From Lingula anatina (Eukaryota > Brachiopoda > Lingulata > Lingulida > Lingulidae), in assembly GCF_001039355.2 (NCBI RefSeq), contig NW_019774114.1, positions 119,699 to 183,698 of the forward strand: DNA of 64,000 nt, read 5' to 3'. The position numbers and the translations under genes are program-made. The stretch's first letter is position 1; every line of letters starts with the position of its first letter. This document shows positions 23,301 to 34,662 of the stretch, in pieces. Under the pieces are notes generated by a model. The model was not told where the DNA came from and made no database searches. It was given only the letters and a program-made list of their open reading frames with translations.

Positions 23301-25547
23301 TTCTCTGTATGCATGTGTAATTTTGTTTAGGATTTTGTAAGCTTAATTAAATTCTGAATTGCTCTTACAATAAATTTGTTACTTAACCATGGCTTTTAAT
23401 AATGTTATTTGAGTTATGATAACCTTATTGCATCATAGATTTTTTCATAAAGATATGAAATGTATTTGTAACTTTGTGATTCAAATGAGCCTTAAAATGT
23501 TCTGTAAAATTTTCACTTACAAACTGATATTTATATTTGCAAGGTTTGGATGATGGAGCTGGCCACTACCTTATTCCTTAGCATGGTAGCTAAAACTACC
23601 CCTGCTGTTGTCCTGTGCTTGCCCTCAGGGTACCTGGCTCAGCTGTCCCTCTACGACTTCATCAGGGATAGACAGTATGCCATGTGGAAGAGCCTGACTC
23701 ACTGCACTTGGCCTAGGGAGTGGTACCCCGTCGTTGCTAGGATGATGGTTACCATGGTGAAGATACTCTGTGGTAATCACAACCCAAAGTTCAATGTGAT
23801 TGAAGATGCTTTCTCATCTGTTGAGTACATCAGGAGTGGGGAGACAGAACGGACCCTAGTTTTGATGCTTACTCTCTTGTGCAACACCAACCAAGCCTTG
23901 CCTCCTGATTGTGAAATCCTGATCCGCAGATCCTTGAACTCCATCAGACTTGACAGAGAATTTTTGCCACAGATGCTCTACATGATGGTCAAGGCAGCAA
24001 AAGAGGCAAGTGGGCTCCAAGGTATTGTAGAAGTTCTGCAAGAAGTGCTGCGTCAAAGAGACCAGTGTCTGTATCAATGTGTGTGGGGTACAATTGGTAA
24101 AAAGTTTAGCACTGCGAAGGGATTGGTCAATCATCCAGTTAGACCTGCATCTTTCTGCCCCACATATAACATGCCTCTCACAGATGTTCAAGACACAGCA
24201 AGCAGCTACTCAGATACAGGGAAGGAAGCAGAAATCTATGAGGAGGAGACAGAGGAAGTTGATGAGCAAGAAATCTTAGATGCAGAAAAGTCAGCCAAAA
24301 GACTTCAAATGGAAAAGAAGCTTGTTGTTTGTCTTTTGGTAATTCGAGCATGCAGGAAGTTCAATCAACTGAGACAAGTACCTAATCAGGCAGCATCTGC
24401 ATCGACCAAGGACAATGGCCTTCCGAATCTAATACAACACATCACTATTGATAACACCATGTGTGGGTATTGTGGAGTTAACTTCTCAAGTGCCCCTACA
24501 ACTCAAGATTGGGAAGAAGAAAAGGAAGAAAGTCCAGCATCACAGCAGACAAGATCAATTTCCCCTATCATGACGAATGATACTGCAAGTTCGCCCATGC
24601 CCAATGTTTCACCCCAACCATATCTGTATCAGAGTCAGTTATCATGGGAACCTACTAAAAGTATAGACACCCAGTTTGCCTCACTGGATGAGGTAGGGCA
24701 CCTGTCAGATAGTGCACAGCCCACCCACATCTTTGACCCAACAGTAGAGCAAGCCAAGCAGAGAAACAGTCATGAGAATACCACGGACCATAAAGAGCAA
24801 AAGCAGTATTTTGGAATATTCCACTCAGTATATGTGAAAAAAGTATTACCTCTACTGCAGGAATTTGAGGATTTTAAGCAACAGTTACCATGCAAAGATG
24901 AACGTAATGCAGAAGCTCTTCATTTCAAGCTACATGAACTTACAAATGCAATCATGCATCTGAAAGATGCTGTGAACAGTGTGATTCAACAAAAGATGTG
25001 GGGAAGTACTAAAGAAGTTCTTGACCAAGTAGAGAAGGTTGCAATAAAGTTGAGAGCAGGAATGCCCATTTTTATGGAGTGGCAGAGGGAGGCAGAGGCC
25101 AAGAAGCACAGAATAGTAAGGGTTTCCACTGCTTATTGTACCACCAGCGTAGGCGCTGGCGGTACNGAAGCCGTTTCAATTATATATATATATATATTTC
25201 CACACTCACGCTTGTTATATATATATTAAAAAACAATTTAAAATAAATTGAAACGAATTGTTATACATACAAGACTTATTGGAAAAAATGTTTGGGTTAA
25301 ACTCATACATTATGGACATGACTGTTTTGGATTTGTAATGGTATTATTTAAACATTTGCATTTTACCTTGTAGGCTGTAGCTCAGGAGAAAGCAGCTGAA
25401 GAAATGGATGAAGAGATAGTCAATGCACACGATGAAGATGAGAATAAGGTGGGCCATCTTCTACCAGTGACGGAAGGGCCAGGTGGTCAGAGACAGATAA
25501 AGAAAAATAAGAAGAAAATGAAACGTAAACGCAGCAGGCAGAAATAG
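4189..25547 (+). CDS. TRANK1: TRANK1-like TPR/ankyrin/SF1 helicase protein, 5' incomplete
   Basis: Large multidomain protein resembling TPR and ankyrin repeat-containing protein 1. Exons: 4189-4436, 4898-5063, 5499-5707, 5861-5999, 6342-6502, 8350-8461, 9013-9195, 9448-9701, 14612-14795, 15183-16745, 16963-17106, 17302-18848, 19041-19146, 19435-19659, 20128-20241, 20502-20713, 21001-21165, 21372-21600, 21811-23267, 23544-25115, 25374-25547. All phases agree and give about 3,053 residues, near the ~2,900 of the human protein. The N-terminal exons encode TPR (YSNRSHSFAKLG) and ankyrin-like units (NDTPLHVALSIG). Helicase motifs follow: Walker A GRSGTGKTT split by the intron at 16746-16962, DETQD (Walker B), LTGDTAQ, HNYRSH, ESKGLEFDDV and YTALTRAR, all typical of the UvrD/Rep SF1 group. 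A TPR-like helical region and a lysine/arginine-rich C-terminus follow. The first exon begins mid-codon, so the start is missing. Cellular role is poorly known; an ATP-driven nucleic-acid function is inferred only from the motifs. Confidence 0.9.
4795..4870 (+). repeat. Possible non-LTR retroposon tail
   Basis: A stretch containing GGCCAGAGGCCTTACAC, then AATAAATCATCATCATC, resembles the 3' tail of RTE-type or SINE retroposons, which often end in short tandem repeats. It sits within 30 bases of the splice acceptor of the exon at 4898, which has a weak pyrimidine tract. Family assignment is from memory only. Confidence 0.4.
6605..6660. repeat. (ATT)n microsatellite
   Basis: Intronic run of TTA/ATT trinucleotides with a short interruption. 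Nothing suggests function. Confidence 0.85.
6803..7386. mobile_element. MITE-like element with long terminal inverted repeats
   Basis: The left end GCCCCTATTTCACACAGACC and the right end, read on the other strand, match without mismatch for about 28 bases, and similarity continues with a few differences for about 75 bases. There is no transposase. The first about 165 bases are repeated in direct orientation from about 6971, so the element holds an internal tandem copy of its left end. The body is dominated by short words such as ATTCGTG and ACGAATC. It fills much of the intron between the exons ending at 6502 and starting at 8350; the rest of that intron holds nothing recognisable apart from the hairpin near 7890. 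Confidence 0.85.
7890..7946. repeat. Hairpin-forming inverted repeat in intron
   Basis: Arms ATTAAAGCAGGCG and CGCCTGCTTTTAAT are complementary apart from one extra base and are separated by about 26 bases. Flanking sequence gives no clear target-site duplication. It could be a tiny MITE or a structured RNA; neither can be decided here. Confidence 0.5.
8824..8922. repeat. Short tandem repeats: 14-15-mer, poly-A, (TA)n
   Basis: Three degenerate copies of a GACATTATGAACAC-like unit (about 8825-8866) are followed by a poly-A tract and then a (TA)n run to about 8922, inside the intron before the exon at 9013. Confidence 0.8.
9981..10149. mobile_element. MITE-like insertion (copy 1), AGGCC termini
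   Basis: Starts AGGCCCGTAGCCAG and ends with the imperfect reverse complement CTGGCGACAGGCCT. The interior has GTGGACCTTTT words and a G/C-rich run. The corresponding intron in the duplicated copy (near 11777) lacks the insert, which reveals the empty site and the boundaries. A partial relative in the opposite orientation is at 55453-55521. Confidence 0.75.
10331..10908. repeat. Four tandem copies of a ~145-bp satellite with DR1-like sites
   Basis: Units begin near 10331, 10477, 10621 and 10765. Each contains CAGAGATA..CCCATAGTTACTATTGAA-type sequence and ends in a TTGACCTTTGAC block. Three copies hold TGACCTTTGACCT (10444-10456, 10732-10744, 10876-10888), the reverse complement of a perfect nuclear-receptor DR1 site; copy 2 has one mismatch. 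Copies 1 and 2 also hold TGACCTTGA. The array lies in an intron at the left end of the probable haplotype insert. Confidence 0.85.
11248..11501 (+). other. Alternate copy of TRANK1 exon 9448-9701
   Basis: Same length (254 bases), same acceptor and donor (GTAGGT) and same phases as 9448-9701, exactly 1,800 bases downstream. About six of 84 residues differ (for example KLPEKIW against KLPDKIW, FLRGHD against FLRVHD). It enters in phase 1 and leaves in phase 0, so it cannot be spliced after its twin without shifting the frame. Both copies look intact, with no stop codons. Confidence 0.9.
12176..12388. mobile_element. MITE family with CCCCATTCCCA/TAGATCGATC ends, copy 1
   Basis: Flanked by TTGGA on both sides (12171-12175 and 12389-12393). 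The matching place in the other TRANK1 exon block (near 14360) has a single TTGGA and no insert, so this is a filled/empty site pair with a 5-base target duplication. Ends are inverted repeats, and the inside carries CTAACTCCCTGGGGGTTCACG, AGTAGGCGGGACAGACA and AATCTAGTGAGACTCCCC words shared with 53689-53898. There is no coding capacity. Confidence 0.85.
12640..12823 (+). other. Alternate copy of TRANK1 ankyrin-like exon 14612-14795
   Basis: Open frame containing KMVMLLLREGADPTPL and NDTPLHVALSIGMKAK, nearly identical to 14612-14795 and of the same length (184 bases, phase 0 in, phase 1 out). Part of the probable second haplotype. Confidence 0.85.
13198..14054 (+). pseudogene. Truncated alternate copy of TRANK1 exon 15183-16745
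   Basis: Matches the first about 860 bases of 15183-16745 with about a dozen amino-acid differences, then stops at the N at 14055. No splice donor exists at the break, and the sequence after the N resembles intron from upstream of the neighbouring exon. The truncation is therefore most likely an assembly junction and not a biological lesion. Confidence 0.8.
17326..17375 (+). repeat. In-frame (GAT)n tract coding poly-aspartate
   Basis: A GAT run near the start of the TRANK1 exon at 17302 encodes a stretch of about a dozen Asp residues (GDDDGDDD...VSADESEK). It lies between the Walker A exon and the rest of the helicase, in an acidic linker. Length polymorphism is likely, since the repeat is pure. 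Confidence 0.9.
25138..25165. repeat. Hairpin beside a single-N join
   Basis: GTACCACCAGCG and CGCTGGCGGTAC form an inverted repeat with one mismatch and a short centre, ending one base before the N at 25166. It lies 23 bases after the donor of the penultimate TRANK1 exon. Because it abuts an assembly join, it may be an artefact or a TE end. Confidence 0.6.
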
Positions 25548-27491
25548 TTTTTATTAAGTTCTTTCACATTTACTACATGTATATACACATTGTGTTATGT
25601 TATGCTGATTTAGACCATGTTCTAAAGAAAAACTTTTAAAATTCCGTTTAGAAATGTGAAAAAAATTCACAAAAGTTGACATTTTTCAGTTTTGAGGATG
25701 AACAGTCACATGTATATATTTAGTGACAACTATTATTATATTTTATTCATATTTTCATGAACAGAGTTAAAGGGATAATAACTCTTCGTATGAGATCTAT
25801 ATTTCACAATAAAAACATTGTGAATAACTCATAGAAATATAATATATTGTTTTACCACAAAAACGGCAGTTATAGCTATTATTCTGATATCTGAGCTTGT
25901 CTTTAGACCATGTGACCTCTTTTTATGGCTATACTCTGTTAAAATCTCTTAAGAGATTTTAACAAAAAACCAAACTTTTTAGAAAAAAACCAGGGACTAA
26001 CTTTGAATGTAAAAATGGATTCATTAGCCATTGGTAAGTATGGAAAAATTGTTTACTCTAGAAAAATTCATTTTTTGGCCGAAACGAAGAGTTATTATCC
26101 CTTTAAATTGAAAATAAAGTAAACCTTTGATCTGACTAAATTACTGAAAATTCTCCACAAAAAGTATTTTATATTTGCAGCTACCTTTAATTAATACATG
26201 AACAATATAGTTCATCTAAATTTGATTACTTAAAACATTTAATGTAAACACTAAAGTGGCAATCTAGGTTACTTTTATCAACAATAATTTCGAAAATAGC
26301 TTTCTTCATTGGATAATTAGTATTTTGCCAGATCTTATGATTTTGGTTAAATCTTTGTCAAATTTGTAGGTGATAACATATTGTTTTGATAGCTTAGAAG
26401 TTTCTGTGAAATGTTAATGTTTATGATTTTATTTCTTGTATTGCTGTTGTGTCAGTAAGAAAAGTTAGTCTCAAAATAAAGTTCAGTTTTACCTTCTGTG
26501 CTTTATGTGAAATTATCTCTTATTCTTGGTTGCTAAAATTAAAAAAAGCAAAACAATGTCTACATACTAGTACTTCATTCGGTATCATTTCAGATTTTTA
26601 AATAAAAGTTACAAAATTCCATGGTACATTGAACAAATGGAAAAGGACACACCAAGTACAAATCTGTTGTGTAATGAAAACTGATTGCTAAAAAAAAAGA
26701 AGAAAATCAATTGCTCCTCATCACATTCCAGTGACAGATAAAATCACACAATTAAAATATACCTTTTTACTTATTTTACAAAAAAAAAAAAAAAAAAAAT
26801 CAAGNNNNNNNNNNNNNNNNNNNNNNNNNNNNNNNNNNNNNNNNNNNNNNNNNNNNNNNNNNNNNNNNNNNNNNNNNNNNNNNNNNNNNNNNNNNNNNNN
26901 NNNAAAAGTTGGAGTTAAACAAGTTTTGTAAGTTAAGCTTTAAAATAATGAATGGGGTATGAAAAATGAATTGCCACATTTCCAGCTAACCTTGTATACC
27001 AAAAATAAAATGGCAAACTGGTAAAATATCAACATTTATACTTCATGTGTCCTCCATCCTGATTAATAAGAGATTCTTTAAAAACAGATGACAAACACAA
27101 TATTGTTAACTAATATTTGGTCAGCTATGGTCACATTTATTTTTTCCTACCCAAATAATCTCCACATTTACTGATCAGGTAATCAAAATGATTGATAAGA
27201 GTACAAGGTGAGATAATAAGGTAATCAGTTATGCATGACTGACTCCCACTTTTTAACAGCTCAGACTTACCCACAAAAGTGATATGAAATATTATGTAAA
27301 GCTCATATTATAAAAGTCACTGACTAATATATTCTTGCAACAACCCAAATAATGAGTTATGCAGAAAAAAATGATTTTTATGCGGTGAATCTCCTTCCAA
27401 TTGTGCGAGCATCACTTTGTGCATGTTAGGTGATTTACAGTGTTGTGCAGTAAGACTATATTTGAATGCATAAGATATCAACCTAATACTA
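25548..27491. other. 3' untranslated and intergenic sequence with assembly gap
   Basis: No exon is visible. It holds the probable TRANK1 3' UTR, poly-A tracts, and a run of 99 N bases at 26805-26903 directly after a poly-A tract. Two short stretches of the 3' UTR (about 25780-25800 and 26087-26105) both contain AACTCTTCGT or its reverse complement near GGGATAATA, suggesting a weak inverted repeat. Confidence 0.6.
26476..26481 (+). terminator. Candidate polyadenylation signal for TRANK1-like gene
   Basis: AATAAA about 930 bases after the TRANK1 stop codon. Other A-rich AATAAA-like hexamers occur nearer the stop (about 25808 and 26107), so the used site is uncertain. Confidence 0.35.
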
Positions 27492-28454
27492 AGTATCATA
27501 TTAACTTTTTTCTATTTTCATTTAGTTTTATTTTAAGGAATTTTCACCACGGTGAAAATTATTTCTACCGTGGTGAAAATTATTTTCACCGCAGTGGAAA
27601 ATAATTTACACCGCTGTGAAAAATAATTTACACCGCGATGGAAAATAATTTTCACCGCGGCTGTACTTCCTGGCCATCCCGGCCCGGGTGATAAATAGGT
27701 GCATGCTACTGTTACATACACACAAGGTTGGTGGATCTGTTCATGGGGCCCCTGCCGTTAACTTAAGTTTCCCATCTATATTTACCACCTACATAGTTTA
27801 AGTCTTAAATGCTAAACTGCTCGCAGTTTTTTGCAAAGGGAATCCCATTGTTATTACTAATTACTTACGGTTATTTTTGGACAATGTATTTTTAAATATT
27901 TGTGTTATGTGTTTGTCCAAGAGATGTATTCTGCTTCCAAAATACATCATAAATATCTCGTTATCACTACAGAGAGGTTTCTTTCTACCAATATCCCCAA
28001 TAATACGCAAGTGATTATAAAGCGAAAAGCAACGTACTACATTGCAGCATTTCAGTGGTTTTTATTCTATTCGAATACAACCCGCTTCCTCCACATTCCT
28101 AGCATGATTGGCACATAGACATGTTAAACCGCGTGCATGTGCATGTGCTTGTCTTTATCAACTTCCTTCCCAGACATCTGGTAAATGTTGGATTCATATT
28201 ACCTACATATGTATACATTACCCAGGCCGAGATGGCTAGGAATTATTACTGATTATTTTCCACCACGGTGTAAATTATTTTCCATCGCCGTGTAAATCAT
28301 TTTCCACCGTGGTGAAAATTAATTCCCACCGTGGTGAAAATTAATTTCCACCGCAGTGTGAATAATTTTCACCGCGGTAGAAACAATTTTCAACGCAGTG
28401 AAAATTCCATAAAATAAAACTTAAATGGAAATAGAAAAAAGTTATTTTGATACT
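27492..28454. mobile_element. Foldback element with palindromic CACCGCGGTG arrays
   Basis: The outer ends are inverted repeats: AGTATCATATTAACTTTTTT on the left, and the reverse complement of AAAAAAGTTATTTTGATACT on the right. Each arm carries on into an array of 21-22-base units of the form TTTTCACCGCGGTGAAAATTA, about six on the left (27540-27662) and seven on the right (28257-28408). Each unit is itself nearly palindromic. The middle of about 590 bases has no credible ORF. This structure is like foldback (FB)-type DNA elements; the family is not recognised. Confidence 0.85.
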
Positions 28455-29136
28455 AAAGCTCTGTAACCTAAACCTGTTCTAATAAGTTCCTGATACAGTA
28501 CAGTCTAGAATCTGTTTCACCTGACATTCAGGAGATGCACACCATAGAAATGATCCATAAGCGGATGCTATGTTCTACTTGTACCAAGTGATAGGTTTTC
28601 ATCATATATATATATAAAAACATATCCCTGCAGTAAAACATGATTGTGTAATTTATGACTTGATATGTTATATTCTGAATGCTCTGAAAAAACAAATTAT
28701 AAAAAAATTTAAATTACAATTTTCAATATTAATCTGTGGCATAATTTTCCTATGAAGGCATGTTAATTCTTACATCTATAAAGAACTAAATATATACTAC
28801 CTTTTTTTATCTAGTAAATCCTTAAATTTTAATTGAATGATTTAAAGATGCTGTTATATTTGCCCGCTTACTTTTTAATACTATAATTAAGGCTGCAAGA
28901 ATATGCCTGATGAAAGAAAAAAAACATTGAAAACGTTATTCACAATGGCTGAAGCTGTAGCACCAAATTTTCATTTCTTATTCACAATTTCCCACTGTAC
29001 CGAGATGTGAATAACCAATTTTAACTCCAAATATTAAGGCACTTCATATCAGTTACATATGAATACATACAGTACTATTAATAATAACTTCTAACCAATT
29101 CAATTTCACCACATCTAAAAATGCCCCCCTCCCTTT
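28455..29136. other. Intergenic, AT-rich, nothing recognised
   Basis: Lies between the foldback element and the stop codon of the C11orf54-like gene. It presumably contains that gene's 3' UTR, but no clear minus-strand AATAAA was found close to the stop. Confidence 0.5.
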
Positions 29137-30433
29137 CTAATCCCTCCCAATATTATGTGTCTCTGTGGGTCTGTCAATCCTGTACATGAACTCGGCCACA
29201 TTCAGGTAAGCCCTGTACTCTATTATATCAGGGGTGGTGTCTGTATGGTAATGGCCTCCCTCTCCATGGTCACTGAACAGGTGGAAGTGCTCAACACGAA
29301 GATCAAGGTCCTGTAAGAGACAGGTGCTCTTTATATTATAACTGTACAGTTCTGTGTGCTGCTCTCTATAATCGAACAACAGTCTTACAAAAGTAATTTT
29401 GATAACCTTAAAATGACACTGATTAAACTTGTAAAGCAATTTTAGCCACAGGTGTTTAACTCACTGGATCGTGTGATATTAGTTCTCCAATCACCACAAG
29501 TGGGGCACTAGCTTCATGGAAGGTCAGCCATTTATTCACCTCTTCATCAGAGTTTAAGGGGACCTTGGAAAAGTCTCGCTTTAAGTATGAAAAAAAGTTC
29601 TTGTGAATAATCTGCATCCCACAAATTAACTAGTTATTTCTAAAAGTTAAGAGAATCAATCAAACATATACCTTTTTGATGCCAAGCCAGGAAAAAAGTT
29701 TATGTTCCTCACCATAATGTGAATTTTGACTTTCCCTTTCTCTACCAAAAAGACACCACCCAAGGCTACTGGCTTTGTCCCATAATGAGCTGCTAGTACT
29801 TTGCGCATGCATGACATGAAATTCTCCTCCCCTACTCTCTTCTGCACCTTCACTTCTATGACCTGGAAATTATTACACCAATACATAAAAGGCTTGATTC
29901 ATACTCATGATGAATTCTACACTGAAAATGAAAGACCTTTTTATGTGTATCTATTTGTTTATATACAAATATTTTCCAGTTATTTTAAGAACTGCAAAAA
30001 AAAAAGTACATATAAATTATTTTACAGCAGATTTCAAAGTGGTAGCAAGTACAGTGTAAAGTAAATGTTACAGGTGTGACAAATAAGGGGAGTTTTTTGC
30101 AATACATGACAGTACAAAAAGTTCACCTTTCCTGGCTTTCCTTCAGAACAGAAAACATTGGCCATTAAATTGAAATCAGTTGTTGGCGATACAAACAGAT
30201 CGTAGGACTTTTCCTGGAAAAAAAAAGTAAAATAATTGTTGCATTCTCAATTTTCAACAGCTTACAAAATATGTTATGCCAATCAAATTACTTTAAAGTA
30301 AGGTAGATTAACTGTGGGTTGGGCATTCCTATTAAAACATTTTGACTATTTCCAATACTTTCCATACAAAGGCCATGAATATTTACACTGAATTTTCCAT
30401 CATCAAAAAATAAATAAATAAATAAATAAAAAC

Positions 30434-30471
<38 letters not shown>

Positions 30472-33400
30472 CAAACTGTAAACAAATTTATTTTTAGATA
30501 AAAGTTTCAGTCAGCCTAATATTTCTCTATTAAAAGTCATAAAGCTTCATCTTATACTTCTTTAAATTTCAGTTATTCATGTTTGCATAGTTTGATATTG
30601 ACAAATGAATGACATGCCACTTTATTATAAAACCACATGCATTTGAAGAGACTTTAAATTTTATACAAATTGATATTAGTCTGAGTATTGAAATAAAGTG
30701 TGGCTCTTACATCTGGATTTAACCTGCCCAAATAGGTTTGATTATTAACTTTGCCATCACCACCACCATCTACACTGAGATTGGGCATCATCTGAAATAT
30801 TTATGGGTACAATTCACAATTACATGAGAACCTAATTAACCACAAACAAATATATATATATATGCTTACTAGTATACGCCTTATATATATAAGAAATATT
30901 TATAATTTTACATTTTTGATACCAGCTTAGGTACATATTTAACATCTAATATTCATATAAAAATACTAAAAGATTCACTGGTATTAAATAAGTAAGTCTC
31001 ATGTGAGGGTAAAAAATATCTGAAATGTTCTCTAAAGTTGCTTGTAAACATCCTGTGAACTATCTTGATTCACGCCCTCTCACCTCTGTGTTAACTTTCA
31101 TAACATGGGCAGGCCCACACCCAGCACCTATCATAAATGCATTTGACAGGTCTAACTGGCCTGCTATCTTTTCAAAGTTATAAATCTGTAATAGAAAAAA
31201 AAAACTAAATATATATTTAAGTACTGGTGTTGTAATAGTAGTCTCTACATTTCTTGACAACATCAAAATATTGGAAGACTCAGGTTGTCAGATGCTGTCT
31301 GAAGAAACTATTACTTTAATTACATTTGAATTCTAGTAGACAAAATTACCTGCTCTCTGTTAATGCCCATTGTTGTATTGTTAAAAAATAACCAATGGTA
31401 TCTTAATTTTAATTAAACTGCAACGTTATGATGAAGTAATATTGCTTTTTTGTTCGCTTTTATTTTTAGAAAAATTCAACTGCAGAAACTAGGTAAAACA
31501 ACATCAATACCTTTTCCCTTTTTGCCAAAGGAATTAAGTTTGGTACTCCACCAATATCTGCAAGTCTTGGATTGCCACATAGACCTGGCCAAAATATGTA
31601 GTTTAAAATACATTATCCAACTCTCAACCATAGAAGAAACAAATACATATAAAACTGCATAGGCCACAGAGGCAACTCTAAAACCAAAACTCTTTTTTCC
31701 AATCAATTATTTATGCAGTCTTCAAATAAAATAAGAACTAAAACCTTAAAAAAGTCTGAAAATTAACAAAGTTAATCTGTTAATAAAGCAACCTTAACTG
31801 TTACCTTCTCCAGCCAGCATGAAAGGTTTCTTTGTAAGGTCGGGACATTCTGTCACCGATGCTTGCACAGTGCTGTAATTTTTACTCAAACCCTCCTGAA
31901 GGACTGCAGAAAAGTTAGGACAAAATTACAAGATAATCACGCTGAAGCTACTTCTTTGACATATATGTATTGCATATGTATTGTTTGTATGGTATGCCAC
32001 TTGCGTAATTAAATAGTGGATGTTACAGATAAAAAAAATTAACTTTTCATCAAGTCTATCATAAACAGTAATATCATAGACTCTCTCTGCTAAAAGTGGC
32101 TATGTCAATTTAACAGCTGTACATTATTTACAAGCACATGTACTAATAAGAATGTGATTATACGCTGTTTATAAGCATTAAAAGAAAAAGGACAAGAAAG
32201 AGAGAGTGCTCATTATAGAGCCTTTTTAAGTTTAATAAGCAGTAAGTTGTAACCATCCTCCAATAGCAGAACTACTTATAACCATATACGGTAGATAGAA
32301 GTTGCTCTAACTGGTCACTGTAAAAATTGTATCCAATATACCAAACAGATGACACTTTATATTGCTGAGTGGAAAATTACAAGCAGTACATGATAGTGGT
32401 AAATTTGAATTTAGGGCAAATATCCTTGGTCACCACTCATTCACCAGTGTGTTTGATAAGGGGAACAGGCTGTTAAATCAAGGGTTAGATGTTGGCAGGG
32501 TTGTACTGCAGATTCATATGTATCAGTGTTATATATTTATATATTAGCATGTATATATGTCTATGACAACATACCCTTGGCCTTAGCAGATGTGTAGTAA
32601 CTCCAAGACTTCTAGTTTTATCACAAGCTCTGTGATGATCTGGTTTGAGTAAAATAGCAGCTGGTTATTTCACATGCAAATTTTGATAAAGATTTCATTT
32701 TACAGTATGCTGCACCTGTACAATCTTAAATTTGTTTGCTTAATATATTATAATATCTTTATTCTGCCTGCCACTCTCACCACACCTTGAAAATTTTACA
32801 CGACCCCCTTCAAAATTAGCAAGGCCAATATTTGCCAAGGCAGCCAAAACATGACCTTTGAACTATTTCAGTAAATAAAGCAATCAAAATGCAATGAAAT
32901 CTGGTCATGTCTTTATCTTTTCCCTTTAGTGTAGTTACAGTAAAAGATCTGGGTCATTAATTCAAAAGGAAATAGGTCAGCTATATAGGTAATGGTTTCC
33001 ACCTGTTATTTTATTTTTCAATCTTAAAACTCAAAACTCTACCTAAACAGAATTATTTACCTACAACTTACACAATTTCACAAAGCAGTGATTTCAAAAC
33101 CAAAAAGTTTAAATTAAGGTATCCTTTATATGGGACTTTGGCATCAAATCTCATTATCTTGGAGAAAAAAATAAATTTTCTCCTACTCACAAATCATTCT
33201 AATGCTTGACTAGACCCTGCACCAGGATTTTGATGTTTTGCAAAAATAGTTCTAAATGTATCATGATTCATTTAGATGTCTTCATGGCATTTCAGAAGGA
33301 AATATAAAGACATTGGGCACTTTTAATTGAGGGGTTATATTAATTTTTTAAAGTCTAAATAAATAAGGTAAGTAGTATGGCAGGATATTAAGACAAAAAA

Positions 33401-34237
33401 CTACTGAGACATTTTAAAACACATACTGTACAGGACACTTTAATTAAAGTATTGGAACAAGACTATATGTAGTACTGTAGTATGAAAATGTAAACAATCG
33501 ACAATAATAGCTAGAGGATTTACTAGTACACATGAATGAAGTTATATGTAGCTGAAATGCTGTATCAGCTAGATCATGTAAAACATGCTCCCATTGACAA
33601 GTATTCATACTGTACCCTGATTTGATTTTATTTGCCTAATCCATATTGGCCTTATATATAGTATACTGGTACTTGCATTTTAACCTACAGTACAGTACTG
33701 GTATACAAGTACTGGTATATCCAACTGATTGATCAAACTGATCAACTGAATATTACTGGCTTGCACTGTTCCTTCCAGTACCTGTGACAGGCAGTCTGTT
33801 GTCTTTTTGAAAATCATTGCAACTGTAGTCACATTTTAACTTATTTCAAATCAAAGTAATCCAATTAAATCGAGCTTTCTCCAGTCTATCGATTGAAAAT
33901 TAATAACTAATTACTGATAAAAATGACAATAATGTAGCTTACGAACACCTTGCCATTGCTCCCGATCAAAGCAACGACAGAGAATTTCGACAGTTTGCTA
34001 GGCAACGTGCTTCTGATACTACGTATAATGTACCAAATGCATTAGTCTTTTTCGTTGAAACCTAATATAAGAAACAGATGGGCAAATTTATTTGTAGACA
34101 TAAATTAATGATGGAGATAATAACTGCATTTATCATTAATGATCATTTCTTTGTTACTTCTGTCACTTACCTTGCGCTACCTCTTCCAGCGAAGGTGTAT
34201 ACAAGCGCGTTTTCTGAACCTTATGCTCAAGATCCAT
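29137..34237 (-). CDS. C11orf54: C11orf54-like ester hydrolase, complete
   Basis: Nine exons in transcript order: 34171-34237, 31805-31903, 31511-31584, 31084-31185, 30711-30791, 30127-30213, 29713-29862, 29465-29578, 29137-29310. They sum to 315 codons, the same length as the human protein (PTD012). Recognisable segments are TPSLEEVAQ at the N-terminus, CPDLTKKPF, LCGNPRLADIGGVP, GAGCGPAH, NFMSCMRKVLAAHYGTKPV, PLNSDEEVNKWL, and the histidine-rich end VEHFH...GEGGHYHTDTTPD with C-terminus PTETHNIGRD. Known of the family: a DUF1907 fold with a zinc held by histidines near the C-terminus, and esterase activity in vitro; the physiological substrate is unsettled. The first intron (31904-34170) is 2.3 kb and holds nothing recognised. 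The start ATG lies 425 bases from the divergent tRNase Z-like gene. Confidence 0.95.
30408..30470. repeat. (TAAA)n and (AAT)n microsatellites
   Basis: Adjacent simple repeats in an intron of the C11orf54-like gene. Confidence 0.9.
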
Positions 34238-34662
34238 ACTGCTGACGGATATTTGGAAGCAGACGAATCTTGACCTTGACCTTTACACTTCTTGATTGGT
34301 GCTACATTCAAGAATCAATATCGTTGAAGAGTAAAACTAAACCATATACATGGCTATTAGTATTCGATGCACGATAACTTAATAAATAAAAAGTATGTAT
34401 AAAATTCATATTTATGCCTGAGATAGCAGCAATGATCCTCAATGCGCCTAATCAATCTATAATCACATTCCGGTTGCAGCCTTATGATATACAAGTTCGA
34501 TCTAAACAAACGTGGAGGGCAATAACGTCTAAACACGATGCCATGAGTTTTGCGGTATACCAACTCTTTCAGACCTGAATGAAATGTTAAATTATTATGT
34601 GCAATGCTGGTAAAATATACAAAGTAAGTTATAGGCTATTAGAAAAACTGAGCTCAAGTATA
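34238..34662. promoter_or_regulatory. Probable bidirectional promoter, C11orf54-like / tRNase Z-like
   Basis: Only 425 bases separate the divergent start codons. ATTGG at 34295-34299 reads as CCAAT on the minus strand about 58 bases upstream of the C11orf54-like ATG. TGACCTTGA at 34271-34279 is the reverse complement of TCAAGGTCA, the extended half-site used by ERR/SF-1-type nuclear receptors. An in-frame ATG at 34597 could extend the tRNase Z-like protein, which would shorten the spacer. These are motif matches only. Confidence 0.5.

Noticed and set aside
27900-28118. 72-residue open frame inside the foldback element, considered as a transposase remnant
   Set aside because: Too short, with no catalytic motif; the centre of the element looks noncoding.
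27540-28408. Regularly spaced palindromic units resembling a CRISPR array
   Set aside because: Units abut at 21-22 bases with no unique spacers, the two arrays are inverted to each other, and the genome is animal.
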